DNA from: Perca fluviatilis
Lineage: Eukaryota; Chordata; Actinopteri; Perciformes; Percidae
Assembly: GCF_010015445.1 (NCBI RefSeq)
Contig: NC_053119.1
Location: forward strand, 8,900,050-8,964,049
Length of the DNA: 64,000 nucleotides
Direction: 5' to 3'
In this document: piece after piece, positions 35,920 through 45,685 of the stretch
Numbering within the stretch: the first letter of the stretch is position 1
How the letters are laid out: each line of letters opens with the position of its first letter
Made by a program: the position numbers and the translations under genes
Notes under the pieces: model-generated
The model's input: only the letters and a program-made list of their open reading frames with translations
What the model was told of the DNA's origin: nothing
Database searches by the model: none

Positions 35920-38474
35920 TTACAATTCTACCTCTTTGAATTGAACACATCAGCTGCTTTCTGTGAGATGAATATGTTACCACACACCCCTCTGAGGAGC
36001 TGCCGCCCGCATACCTCCATCTGAAAAACCTAACCGGCTCTACTCTCCAACACTTGGAGGCCCAATCCAAGTTTCTGATAAAGAATACCTACCAAACGGA
36101 CAAAGTGACATTCTGCGTCTCCTCTCACCTCATCTTGTGCCTGACCTTTGTCCAAGCAGCGAGATAAATTGTGCAGCTAACATGAAATCGGATATAAAGC
36201 CATTCATTCAGCCATGGCACACCGGCAGAGGCTCTAATCAGTGTTCAGCTTCTTATCTGAAGATGGCTTTCATAATAAGTGATTGATAGAGCAGCAATGG
36301 CATGCACTGATTCATGCAGATAAAAAAGCATCCATTTGTTGTGACTTAAATAAATGAAGTAGCCTATTTTAGAGGAGAGGGCTTAGAGATAAAAGGAATG
36401 CAGTGTTATGCATGCATTTACTCAAGTACTGTACATAAGTACAAATGTTGAGGCACTTATCTTTTCTTTTAATGCTACTTTCTACTTCTACTCCGCTACA
36501 TTTCAAAGAACAATATTGTGCTTTTTACTCCACAACTTCAATCTGACAGCTTTAGTTACTAGTTACTTTGCAAATTAGATTTTTTACAACACAAAACACA
36601 CGTAGTTTATAAAATACGGTGTTTTATTATAAATTAAACTAGCCTACAATAGAACGGCCTACAAGTCCAGCAGAAACGATTAAGACCATAAAACACACAA
36701 CTGTTTGGATCGTTTCCAGTCTCTAAAATGGGAGGATTTTTCAGCTTTGAGTACGTGTAATTCTTTAAGTACATTTTCCTGATGATACTTAGGTCTATAC
36801 GTACTTTTAGGCCTACTTAAGTAACATTTTCAATGCAGGACTTTTACGTGTAACAGAGTATTTTTACTGTGTGGTATTAGTACTTTTACTTGAGTAAAGG
36901 ATCTGAATACATCTTCCACCACGGCTACATAGTCTACTGTACAAAGTGTGACAAAGATGACATTTCCCATCAGAGGTTCATTTAACATCGACAGTAAAAA
37001 CATGAACGTCGGCCCCCAACTCGCCTGTGTGTAGCTGTCGGTCCTCGGTAACACTGATAAATCGTAGGTGGCTGCAAAGTGAGTTTTGGCTTGTTGGATC
37101 TGCCCGTAGCGCTCTCTTTTCCTCCATTTTGCTCTTCTATTCTGAAACCACACCTACAGTAGAAAATATAGGACGTCAAATAAAATGAGACAAAACAAAA
37201 GCAATTAAAATAAATTAGACTTTTTTTATTTAAAAAAAAAAAAAAAGAAAAGAAAAAAGGAGGTGGCATTTGTTTAGAAAATAAGTCCATCCAAATTCTG
37301 GCAGAATAATCTGTTCAAAAAAAAAAGTTAAAATAAATCCTTCTGCACTGGTAAAGTTAGTTTAAAAATAAAAAAATAAAAAAGAAGCGTAAAGTGTGTG
37401 TGTTTAATCAAGACATGTGTTATAATTACTAAATATATTTTTTCGTGCTGTATTTATAATCCGCATTTGTGCATTTGGAATTTTACGCATAGGGGCGTTT
37501 TGCTCCATTTCTTCTCTCTTTAATTTGTAGTTTCTTTTCTCCCTTAACAAAATAAGAGTCTGGTGATAAACTGTACCTGCACTCTGGCCTCTGTTAATTC
37601 CGTCCTCATGGCCAGCTGTTCCCTCACATAAACATCTGGATAGTGAGTTTTCTGAAAGACTTTCTCCAGCTCCTCCAGCTGCGCGCTGGTAAAAGTCGTC
37701 CGGTGTCTCCTCTTCTTGCTGCTGGACACGTTACTGTCGCACTTGTCTCCCATGTCGTCCAAATCCGTTTTCTCCTGTCCGGTTGTCACCGGAGAAGCCC
37801 GCAGAGTGCAACAACTGTCCATCGACCTCCCGAGCTCCGAGTGCAAAGTGTCGTCGTCGGTTTTTGGCACACCGTAATTGGCTGTTGATGAAATAAATGA
37901 CAATAACTCTTTATAGTAGGCCTATACGTGCCATGACATTACCTTGTGACTGCAAAATTAATATGGACAATTCATATGGTTAATAATAGAATTATAGGTC
38001 AACTTTGATCCTTTAAGTGTTGCCTACTAAAACAATCTACGTGGGAGAAAATGTCAAAAGATTTTCAAAATTTTAAAATGACTCAAGCCTACAAAAGAAA
38101 CGCCGTACCTCAGAAAGGTTTAGGACAAAAACAGATACATTTGATGTTAAATTTCCCTAGAGGTTATTATTTTTTTTTTTCTTCTTCTCTTCAACTCGCA
38201 CACAGATGCACATAAACTCCTGTAAAACGGCAGTGGGGATGCACACAAAAAAAAGTCAAAGTTATAAACCAAGTTTTTACGCACCGTTTTGTTCTCCGCA
38301 GGGAGAGGAGCGGTGTTCGCCGCTCTGAAGCCCGAAGGCCTGCACACATTTCGGGGAAGACTTAGTAAAGTACTGCGCGCTGTCCAGGCTCTCCATGACT
38401 TGGTCCATGTAGTAATCGCTGGCCTTAATCGTTTGGCTTTTCAACGCAAACTTATCCTCCATATACTCCATCAT
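33349..38474 (-). CDS. alx1: ALX homeobox protein 1 (complete, four coding exons)
   Basis: Coding exons join(38285-38474, 37577-37881, 37025-37153, 33349-33690) on the minus strand give 966 bp, 321 residues plus stop; human ALX1 is 326. ALX1 is a paired-class homeodomain transcription factor acting in the nucleus of craniofacial and limb mesenchyme. The product starts [19 protein letters not shown] and has the conserved CVQAFG near residue 43. A Lys/Arg-rich stretch ([12 protein letters not shown]) leads into the homeodomain at about residues 120-179, with helix 3 [14 protein letters not shown] and Gln at position 50. The OAR motif [14 protein letters not shown] lies at 301-314 and the end is NISWAM. 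All junctions keep frame. The intron inside the homeodomain lies between Gln46 and Val47. The C-terminal sequence matches ALX1 rather than ALX3 or ALX4. The third intron uses a GC donor. The start is the first ATG of a tandem pair of Met codons. Confidence 0.97.
35393..35539. mobile_element. Short hAT-like MITE (147 bp) in alx1 intron 3
   Basis: The ends CAGGGGCGTAGC and CCAACGCCCCTT are partly inverted copies. An exact 8-bp duplication TTCCTGAC flanks it (35385-35392 and 35540-35547). The interior is rich in GGGCCCT words. Confidence 0.85.
35873..35917. repeat. (TA)n microsatellite
   Basis: About 22 AT units in alx1 intron 3. It yields an artefactual Tyr-Ile frame on the minus strand. Confidence 0.97.
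36110..36350. promoter_or_regulatory. Candidate intronic enhancer of alx1
   Basis: A repeat-free block between the TA tract and a hAT element. It is dense in non-redundant words, with homeodomain-type AATAAGTGATTGAT and bHLH/GATA-like words such as CAGATAA. Called on texture and position only. Confidence 0.35.
36401..36924. mobile_element. hAT-like MITE next to alx1 exon 3
   Basis: The right end, read inward on the minus strand, is CCGTGGTGGAAGATGTATTC followed by GATCCTTTACTCAAG, closely resembling an abundant fish hAT family. The left end reads CAGTGTTATGCATGCATTTA. Both subterminal zones are rich in ACTTTTACTTGAGTA words. No exact target duplication was found. Confidence 0.7.
37025..37153 (-). 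CDS. alx1: alx1 coding exon 3, with GC donor
   Basis: The acceptor is ctactgtag. It encodes 43 residues starting with homeodomain Val47 and ending DSYTQ. The exon must end at CAG/gcgagt to join exon 4 as TQ-IPNNLW, which matches the human TQ/PQ-I-NNLW context. No GT donor nearby keeps the frame. Confidence 0.93.
37577..37881 (-). CDS. alx1: alx1 coding exon 2
   Basis: The acceptor is catcaacag and the donor GTGCAG/gtacag. It encodes residues 64-165, including an acidic linker ([15 protein letters not shown]) and homeodomain positions 1-46. Confidence 0.96.
38285..38474 (-). CDS. alx1: alx1 coding exon 1
   Basis: It encodes residues 1-63 plus one base. The donor is AAAACG/gtgcgt. It holds the N-terminal ALX1 motifs (DKFALKS, CVQAFG). 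Confidence 0.95.
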
Positions 38475-38514
38475 CTTAACCGAAATCCGCTCGCTTTAAT
38501 CAAATGTCACCATT

Positions 38515-38534
38515 AAAAAAAAAAAAAAAAAAAA
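38515..38534 (-). repeat. Poly-T tract in alx1 5' leader
   Basis: A pure run of 20 A on the plus strand, read as T20 in the alx1 transcript, 41 bases upstream of the start codon and downstream of the TATA box. Confidence 0.9.
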
Positions 38535-38645
38535 CGAAAGAAGAAAAAAACTAATCGCCGTCGCGCACCGTTGAGCGGAGCGATTCCTTGTAATGCAATA
38601 ATTCGCCAATGGAGTTAATTTGCTCTGTCTTGAAGGCACTACGTC

Positions 38646-38651
38646 TTTATA
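38646..38651 (-). promoter_or_regulatory. alx1: TATA box of alx1
   Basis: On the minus strand the sequence is GGGGCTATAAAGACG, a strong TATA element 172 bases upstream of the start codon. Transcription would begin near 38615-38622, giving a leader of about 145 bases. An ATTGG (inverted CCAAT) word lies at about 38608. Confidence 0.65.
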
Positions 38652-38659
38652 GCCCCAAA

Positions 38660-40517
38660 GCGAATGGGATCCTTAAAGAGCTCCCCTCCTCTCTGAATAT
38701 GAAACAGCATCCCAACTCCTCCCACGCCCTGAATCCAAACCAAACAGCAGTCAGAAGGGATTCTAACGGCTCTGAGAGGAAACTATCAAAACTGACTTTC
38801 ACTTACAACATGTTTAGACATCCACAATGAGGCAATCATTTATCTGCAGCTACAGATTGTGACTGCAAATGGGATTTAATCTGATTCTTTGGAAAACTCA
38901 AGGTCGCGCTGATCTCTGCTGTTCATTTTTATTTGCTACCGGAATAGTGAACCGCAAAATGCTCTGAAAATGACTCTAAAGATGCATGGGGTGGGGGGTG
39001 GCAAAATCACTTTATTTTATTATTATTCTATGATTTTTGTGTGAGGCAAACGGATTGGTAGCCTTATATTTGTAATAATAGGGCCCTGCCATATTTGTTC
39101 AACCTTTAATTTCAAGTCTAGAAAGGTGTCACTAATTAACGAATCTGAATAAAAATTATTAAAAAAAAAAAAAAGCAAATACAATTTCACGTTTAATTTG
39201 TTTTTTTCTTCTTCTTTTTTTCGTTAGTTCAATAAAAGCAAGTGCAGCTTACAGAAAATGTGCGTTTGGCGCAAAAGAAAACAAGGCTCCAAATCCATTT
39301 TTTAAGAATACATTGCGCAATGTAGCCTATAAGTTATTAACACGTGCAGCATGCTTCCCATTTCGCAGTCTCAATTAAATTGGATATTTATTAAGGTTTC
39401 CTGACATTTTGACAAACGAGAACGAGAATATAATTGTCATACGCTCAGGCTTAAACTGAGGTCTGTAGTTCTTGTTCACGTCCAGAACGTCTTAAACTAT
39501 TATTTACATTCCGAGTTGCACCGAAGAACTTGTTAAAAAATGGTCAGCTCTTTATTTTGACTCCGTTAGTGTGAATCTGTTGACAACAATGTTCCATAGT
39601 TCGGCGCATGCATGTCCAAGAATTGCACTAAGTAAGTATTCTCTAAATTCGTGTTTTGGGTCATATGTTTGCAAAATTATTTATAAGGTAACGTAAGATT
39701 ACTTTTTTATTTTTTCGACAAAAGCATACACTTTAACCATGCTGTTAAATGTAAATAAGACGACAGCCTTTTTCTCAGTGAACAGTAACTACTGCGGGAC
39801 AGTGGAAATATCTGAACTTAGGCGATTTATTCTCTGTGAAAATATAGTAAGAATTACATAAAATGAGAAATTAAATTTGACATTCACATATCTTGTAAAT
39901 GAGGTATTGACTTTTTTTTCTTAAAGCCCAAACATCATCCTCGTGCAGAAAAGTTCCAGAGAGTTCCATTGAAGGCAGCAGGCCTCATGGAGCAGACACA
40001 CAGCTGCTCAACAGGGAGTTTTTTTTTTTTTTTTTTACAAAGAGGACACGAAGAGCGGCTCTTCTATTTCTTCTTATTGGAGGAATTAGGTTACCACTAA
40101 CCAAAGTCCATCTCCAAACCTCCACATCTCCAGCCGGAGCCACACCACCTGTGATGCACACCATGCATAGCTTTGGTTCGCTCTGGGGTCAGTGGCAGTT
40201 ACCTGCAGCTTCACGGTGCCACAGGAGAAAAAATAAAAATAAATAGAGGTGCTCTTAAGTAGCAGCGGGGGGGGGGTGCCTTATTGGGCTTCTAAGATGG
40301 CCTCGCACACTGGATCATGCTGAGGAGAAAATGTGAAAAGTTCATTGTGGTTTGGTAGGTCTTCGGCTGGAAATTCCTCTGACAATAGATGCTGCGCCGG
40401 CTTGTAAAGTTGGAGAGTTTGGTCACCTTTAGGCCGACTATAGTAAAGTGCTGCAGCCAATATGTCATGTGAGCCACCTGGAAGCATCTTCGCCTTCACT
40501 TTTAATCAAACCATGCA
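38660..40517. other. Upstream flank of alx1
   Basis: No exon seen. AT-rich with A- and T-runs at 39163-39176 and 40020-40037. The block 39230-39480 is listed separately. The two minus-strand frames at 40281-40499 have no family resemblance. Confidence 0.5.
39230..39480. promoter_or_regulatory. Candidate alx1 upstream element
   Basis: A repeat-free segment containing several homeodomain-type cores (CAATTAAATTG, TAATTG, TTATTAAGG) about 0.6-0.85 kb upstream of the predicted transcription start. Inferred from motif density. Confidence 0.3.
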
Positions 40518-40525
40518 CTGCCAGT

Positions 40526-40877
40526 TAGAGCTGGGCAATATATCGATATTATATCGATATGAGACTAGATATCGTCTTAGATTTTGGATATCGTAATATG
40601 GCATAAGTGTTGTCTTTTCCTGGTTTTAAAGGCTGCATTACAGTAAAGTGATGTCATTTTCTGATCTTACCAGACTGTTGTAACTGTTCTATTATTTGCC
40701 TTTACCCACTTAGTCATTATATCCACATTACTGGTGATTATTTATCAAAAATCTCATCGTGTGTATGTTTTGTGAAAGCACCAATAGTCAACACTACAAT
40801 ATCGTTGCGGTATCGATATCGAGGTATTTGGTCAAAAATATCGGGATATTTGATTTTCTCCATATCGCCCAGCCCTA
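40526..40877. mobile_element. hAT-like MITE (352 bp)
   Basis: The ends TAGAGCTGGGC and GCCCAGCCCTA are inverted copies. An exact 8-bp duplication CTGCCAGT flanks it (40518-40525 and 40878-40885). The subterminal zones are full of ATATCGATAT words. No transposase. Confidence 0.92.
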
Positions 40878-42071
40878 CTGCCAGTTTGTCATAACATTAC
40901 ATTCATGCATTCACTATGGTCAAAATATGATTGAACTGAACTAATTATCATTCACTTCAGTCTTAATGTGACTGATGACAGTCCAACACCACAGAAACCA
41001 GGGCCTCAGAGGCCAAAATGTGCCACTTCAGAAAGCAGAAACATGACATCACGATGCCCAAAGCCACCCTTGGGTCTAAATTCAATCTATTGAAATGTCT
41101 TCAAATTTTGGCAAGCCACGAAACACACACACAAAAAAAACGGCCAGAGTTTATTTTCCCCCCCAAAAGCCCAAATTTTGTGGAGCTTTTGAATGTCATT
41201 TGAGTCTGCAGAACATTTGGCTCATGGGGCTGAATATCCAAAAAGGGAAAGCAGCTCATTGGTGCTTTAAAAGTTTGGTTCCATTTTGTTTGTTTGTCTT
41301 TTGTTTTTCCAGGAGTCAGGCATTCCTGAGCGCTGACAAAGATCCCAGTCACTTGACTGTCCTCTGGGTTCATGTCCACATCTTATACAAGTCACCTATG
41401 ACTGAAAGCAGAAGTAACGCGGCAGCAAGGTCGGTCGGACTAAATCCAGATACTGTGATACAAGACTTCAGCTAATTTGAATAAAAATACAATAATCATA
41501 GGAGGAGTTTTTTCATATAACCTCTTTAACAGTTCAACAGCTTTGCAGAATTAATATCAACCGAGCACACAGCAGCAATCAAGAAAGGCCAGGCAAGCAC
41601 ACACATCACATTTTAAATGACCACTAATATTAAAATATTTTCTTAATGTTTTGCATTTTAAAATAAAGAAACAGATTTAGGCCGAAACAAAACATAGATA
41701 GAAAATAGCTAGAAGCGTCCATTTTAATATTAATTTTATTTAAAAGACAAAATAAGATTGATCAAGAGATGCACATAACAACACAAAGTACCTAGAACAG
41801 TAAAGGGTTAACAAAGAGTTAAAGTATCAACAATTGGTGGTTTTTATTTTTATTTTTTTAAATCCAGTAGCAATAAGAAAATGCTATTTATCATTTAAAC
41901 ACAAAACTGGAAGAACTTCAGATACAATAGGCCCATAATCTCAACTCTCACTGCATTACATACACATAATGCAATTATAACATTGACGGACTATATAATC
42001 AAAACAAAATTGAAAGCATGGATTATCATTAAAAAAGATATACATATCCCGACGTGTGTGTATATAAACAT

Positions 42072-42073
<2 letters not shown>

Positions 42074-42112
<39 letters not shown>
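42074..42112. repeat. (GT)n microsatellite
   Basis: About 19 GT units followed by TATATATACATATAT. Confidence 0.95.
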
Positions 42113-42122
<10 letters not shown>

Positions 42123-43899
42123 CATATATTTCATGATACATTTCATTATGTTAATTCAAATTCGGTACATTTTATAACATGTATAAATGATGTATGTATA
42201 TGTCTGGAGATACATACTGTAAACACACGCATGCACATGTACACATGCATGCAATTATTAATATAAATACCCTCTATGTATCTTTGTCAAAAATATCTTG
42301 ACATCTTCTAAATGTAAGAGATTTTGTTGAACAAAAATATGAATTCTTTACAAACCTCTGTGAGAGTGACTGCCCTGCACCATCTACGTGGTGTTATAAG
42401 CCAGCGGTTGCTGTTCAGGGAATAAATTAGCTTTGACTTTTACCAGGGCCCAGCTCAGAATAGTTTCTGCTTGTGTGAGTTTATTCCCAATTTCTTTATA
42501 AGTTGGTTTCACGTTTCCAGGAGAGCTTGCACATTCCTCAGAGTTAATATCCATTTGCTATGCCTTTACTTTGGCTAAAGAACTGGCTAATTGTGTCATG
42601 AGGCAGAAACAAATAAGGAAAGACTATCTCTTATGTCATTTTTTCTTTATCGGTAAGTGTTCCTGGGATTTGGAGTTAAGTATTTTACAGTGCTCAGACT
42701 TAGTAAAGCTATCAATCACTGAAAAAATGATATAACTATAATGTTCTGTTAAAAGGGATTTCCCTCCAATACAAAGCACTGCATTGGTCTTTTTATGATT
42801 TACTATTCACTTTAATAATACATATAACTACACTTTAGTTGACCTTTTAATCAGACACATGTCTATTGTATGTCCTGCGCTGTTTTAGTCCTCATCACAA
42901 TATGCCTCAGTCCTTTTTTTATATTTTACATTACAGCTAATCCCTTTGCAAGCCACACTGTTGTATTTAAGTTATCTTTCCAGGCAGCAACTAGTTTCTA
43001 ATTTATATATATACAAAAAAAAAAAATCACTCTTGAAATTTTCTTGAGCTGCGTTAATTTTGAGCTGTGTTCATTTTGTCAAAGTTACATCCTTTTTGTT
43101 CTACGTAAAGTGCATTACCATGCAGTGATGATATACTGGAACATTGACAACAAAAAATTAACGGGAATGAATGTAAATTAATGGCTGCCTAGAATTGTTT
43201 ACAAATTGTTTTCCAAAAATCTAAAACCGTACAGCATAAAATGGTCAGCAAAGATTTCCAAAATACAAAAATTGTAGCAAAAACCTGCAAGCACACAGTT
43301 ACGGTCCTTTAATGCATTTGAAGAAAGTACTTTGACCAGACTCCCATCTGACAACATTTGCTGACTTGAGGTCAGGCTGGCAGAGCAGTCTGGGCTGACA
43401 GGGACATTCTTCGGCGTATCTAAATGTGCGGTGGAGCACTCATTTCACCAGGCAATGGATTTGGGATGTCTAAGGTTACATATAATTTACCCATAACCCC
43501 AAAGTAAACACATCTAATGAAGACTGGTGGATGATAGTTTAACAATCTCATTTCAGAAGCAATAGTTGTAGAGAAGAACTCTGAAAGTACTTTTATGTCA
43601 CCTGTCTTTTCATGTTGATTGTGCAATAAAAATCTGAATTCTCCAGTATCGCAGTTGTGTAATGACAGTTTGTTGACAGAAACAGCCCCTTGATGTCCCA
43701 CAGAGAGCCTGATGAAGAATCAGTATCGCCCTGGAAGAAGACAGGGCTCTTGGGTTTCACAACAATCCCCAAGTGGGCAGGACCGCCACATTTCTGGCAT
43801 ACGCCACTCTCCAAGACAAAAAAAATCCCCCATCAGCTCACGTACAGTCAAAACACACCTTCCAGACATGTGCAAGTGAAAGACAGGAGAAAAATAAAT

Positions 43900-44560
43900 A
43901 GACAGACATGCATTTCCTGCCAGGGAGCCACTCTGCAGCTAAGGCTATTTGTTTTGACATTCATTAAGTTATCATTTCCAGGCGGCGGACCAGGGAGGAG
44001 GAACCTCCAAGCCTGAGGTTCGCCGCCTCCGGTAGGGCAGTGTTTGTGGACGGACGCCTTAGCTCTCCAAATTCAAATACACAGACACGGCTATTATAAT
44101 CCACAACTGGAAATAAAGAAAACATCGTTCTAATTCTAACACCAATGTTTGTGCTCGGCTGATAAAAGCAGCAATTTCAAGGCCACTGTTGGCGAGCAGG
44201 AGCTAAATATAGCCACAGAATGGGGAAATTGCACTGAAATCTCTGGGCTTTATCAAACTTTACTCTTAAGAGAGCGCAGGAGAAGTGGAAAAAGCCAGTC
44301 TCTTCCCATGGCTACAAACTGTAATTACTATATTTTCTGTCAAGGGAGTAAATCAGCAGAGAAACAACAGTTCAGCATCCAAAGACACATGAATCCACAG
44401 GTATTAAAAAGATCCTGGTTCTTATTTTCTGCTATGATTTGCATACGAAGCGTGGCATTTTGTTCCATGTGTTTTGTTGCTGGTTGGCTGCGATCACATT
44501 CAGGCAGTGATACTTGAGCTGAATCAACATAATGGAACTGCCTGAAGATATTTGGGCTGG
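43900..44560. promoter_or_regulatory. Candidate conserved block with a GC-rich hairpin
   Basis: About 650 bp without repeats. At 43981-44033 GGCGGCG and AACCT pair with AGGTT and CGCCGCC to form a possible stem. Downstream text contains many distinct factor-like words (GCTAAATATAG, CTGTAATTAC, GTTTAATTAATTTTC). It lies 5.4-6 kb upstream of alx1 and 1 kb past lrriq1. Confidence 0.35.
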
Positions 44561-44873
44561 TCCAGGTCCTATTGGGTTTAATTAATTTTCAGGACAGGGA
44601 GCTCGAGTTTTCAGCTGAGTTGAAAAAGAACAGCTGCAGGGGTATTCAGCACAGGCGATTAAATGGCATTATAAATAAAAAATAAAGAAAGTCTTCTTCG
44701 TGGAAGGAAAAAATTGCCTTGTGGGACTGAAATTATTGGTTTAAATCTAGTCATTCCATTTGTGTTTTTAGCACAAATACCTGTTCATACCACAACATAG
44801 GTTGTTGTTAGCATTACGTTGCATCCATAGGATGCATAAACATGCTTTCCTGAACTAAATACACATATACGTA

Positions 44874-45410
44874 CAGTACAGGCCAAAAGTTTGGACACAC
44901 CTTCTCATTCAATGTGTTTCCTTTATTTTCATGACTATTTACATTGTAGATTCTCACTGAAGGCATAAAAAATATGAATGAACACATATGGAATTATGTA
45001 CTTAACAAAAAAGTGTGAAATAACTGAAAACATGTCTTATATTTTAGATTCCTCAAAGTAGCCACCCTTTGCTTTTTTTGATAACTCTGCAAACCCTTGG
45101 TGTTCTCTCAATGAACTTCATGAGGTAGTCACCTGAAATGGTTTTCACTTCACAGGTGTGCTTTGTCAGGGTTAATTAGTGGAATTTTTTCCCTTATTAA
45201 TAAAAAAAGCAAAGGGTGGCTACTTTGAAGAATCTAAAATATAAGACATGTTTTCAGTTATTTCACACTTTTTTGTTAAGTACATAATTCCATATGTGTT
45301 CATTCATAGTTTTGATGCCTTCAGTGAGAATCTAAAATGTAAATAGTCATAAAAAAATAAAAGGAAACACATTGAATGAGAAAGTGTGTCCAAACTTTTG
45401 GCCTGTACTG
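44874..45410. mobile_element. Tc1-like element with long terminal inverted repeats (537 bp)
   Basis: The ends CAGTACAGGCCAAAAGTTTG and its inverted copy are flanked by TA on each side (44872-44873 and 45411-45412), the Tc1/mariner target. The inverted arms extend over at least 200 bp each (shared words CCTTCAGTGAGAATCTA, GTCTTATATTTTAGATT, GTAGCCACCCTTTGC). Only about 100 bp of central sequence separate them, with no transposase frame. Confidence 0.92.
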
Positions 45411-45551
45411 TAGTTTGAAAATGCTGCATTTTTTTTTTACAGATACGTATTAGAAGAGGGACAAATACCAACTGTATCTGTCTGTAAGTTGCTCTGGGTG
45501 TTGGATGAGGCCAGCAAAAGAAGGTGACGTGGTAGTAGAAGAGTCAGTGGT

Positions 45552-45685
45552 TTACTTGTACACTTTGTCCCTCTTCTTGCCCCCTCCCCAGCCGCCGCTC
45601 AACTGGACAGGGTTGTCTCGGTAGGAGATGCGCTCCTTTTTTGACGGAGCTGAGGTGACTCGCTGAGGAGATGGAACCTCTTTTC
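45552..45685 (-). CDS. lrriq1: lrriq1 last coding exon
   Basis: The acceptor is atgtctccag. It encodes KEVPSPQRVTSAPSKKERIS and the Gly/Lys-rich C-terminus, ending TAA at 45552-45554. The 3' UTR soon meets the Tc1-like element (from 45410 leftward). Confidence 0.9.

Larger units (their letters stand above)
33691..37024. other. alx1: alx1 intron 3 contents
   Basis: The 3.3-kb intron contains a 147-bp hAT MITE (35393-35539), a (TA)n tract (35873-35917), a repeat-free possible enhancer (36110-36350) and a hAT-like element (36401-36924) ending about 100 bp from exon 3. The minus-strand frames at 34253-35599 have no family resemblance. Confidence 0.7.
40886..44873. other. Spacer between lrriq1 and alx1
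   Basis: No exon recognised. It holds a (GT)n tract (42074-42112), AT-rich sequence, and a repeat-free block at 43900-44560. The plus-strand frame at 41095-41475 (126 codons) and others show no family or splice pattern. Confidence 0.5.

Noticed and set aside
36830..37153. Unspliced continuation of alx1 exon 3 to a 107-codon frame
   Set aside because: It would read past the GC donor into a hAT element and lose the conserved C-terminus and OAR motif.
41095..41475. 126-codon plus-strand frame in the lrriq1-alx1 spacer
   Set aside because: It begins in a low-complexity A/C-rich stretch; no family and no promoter or splice evidence.
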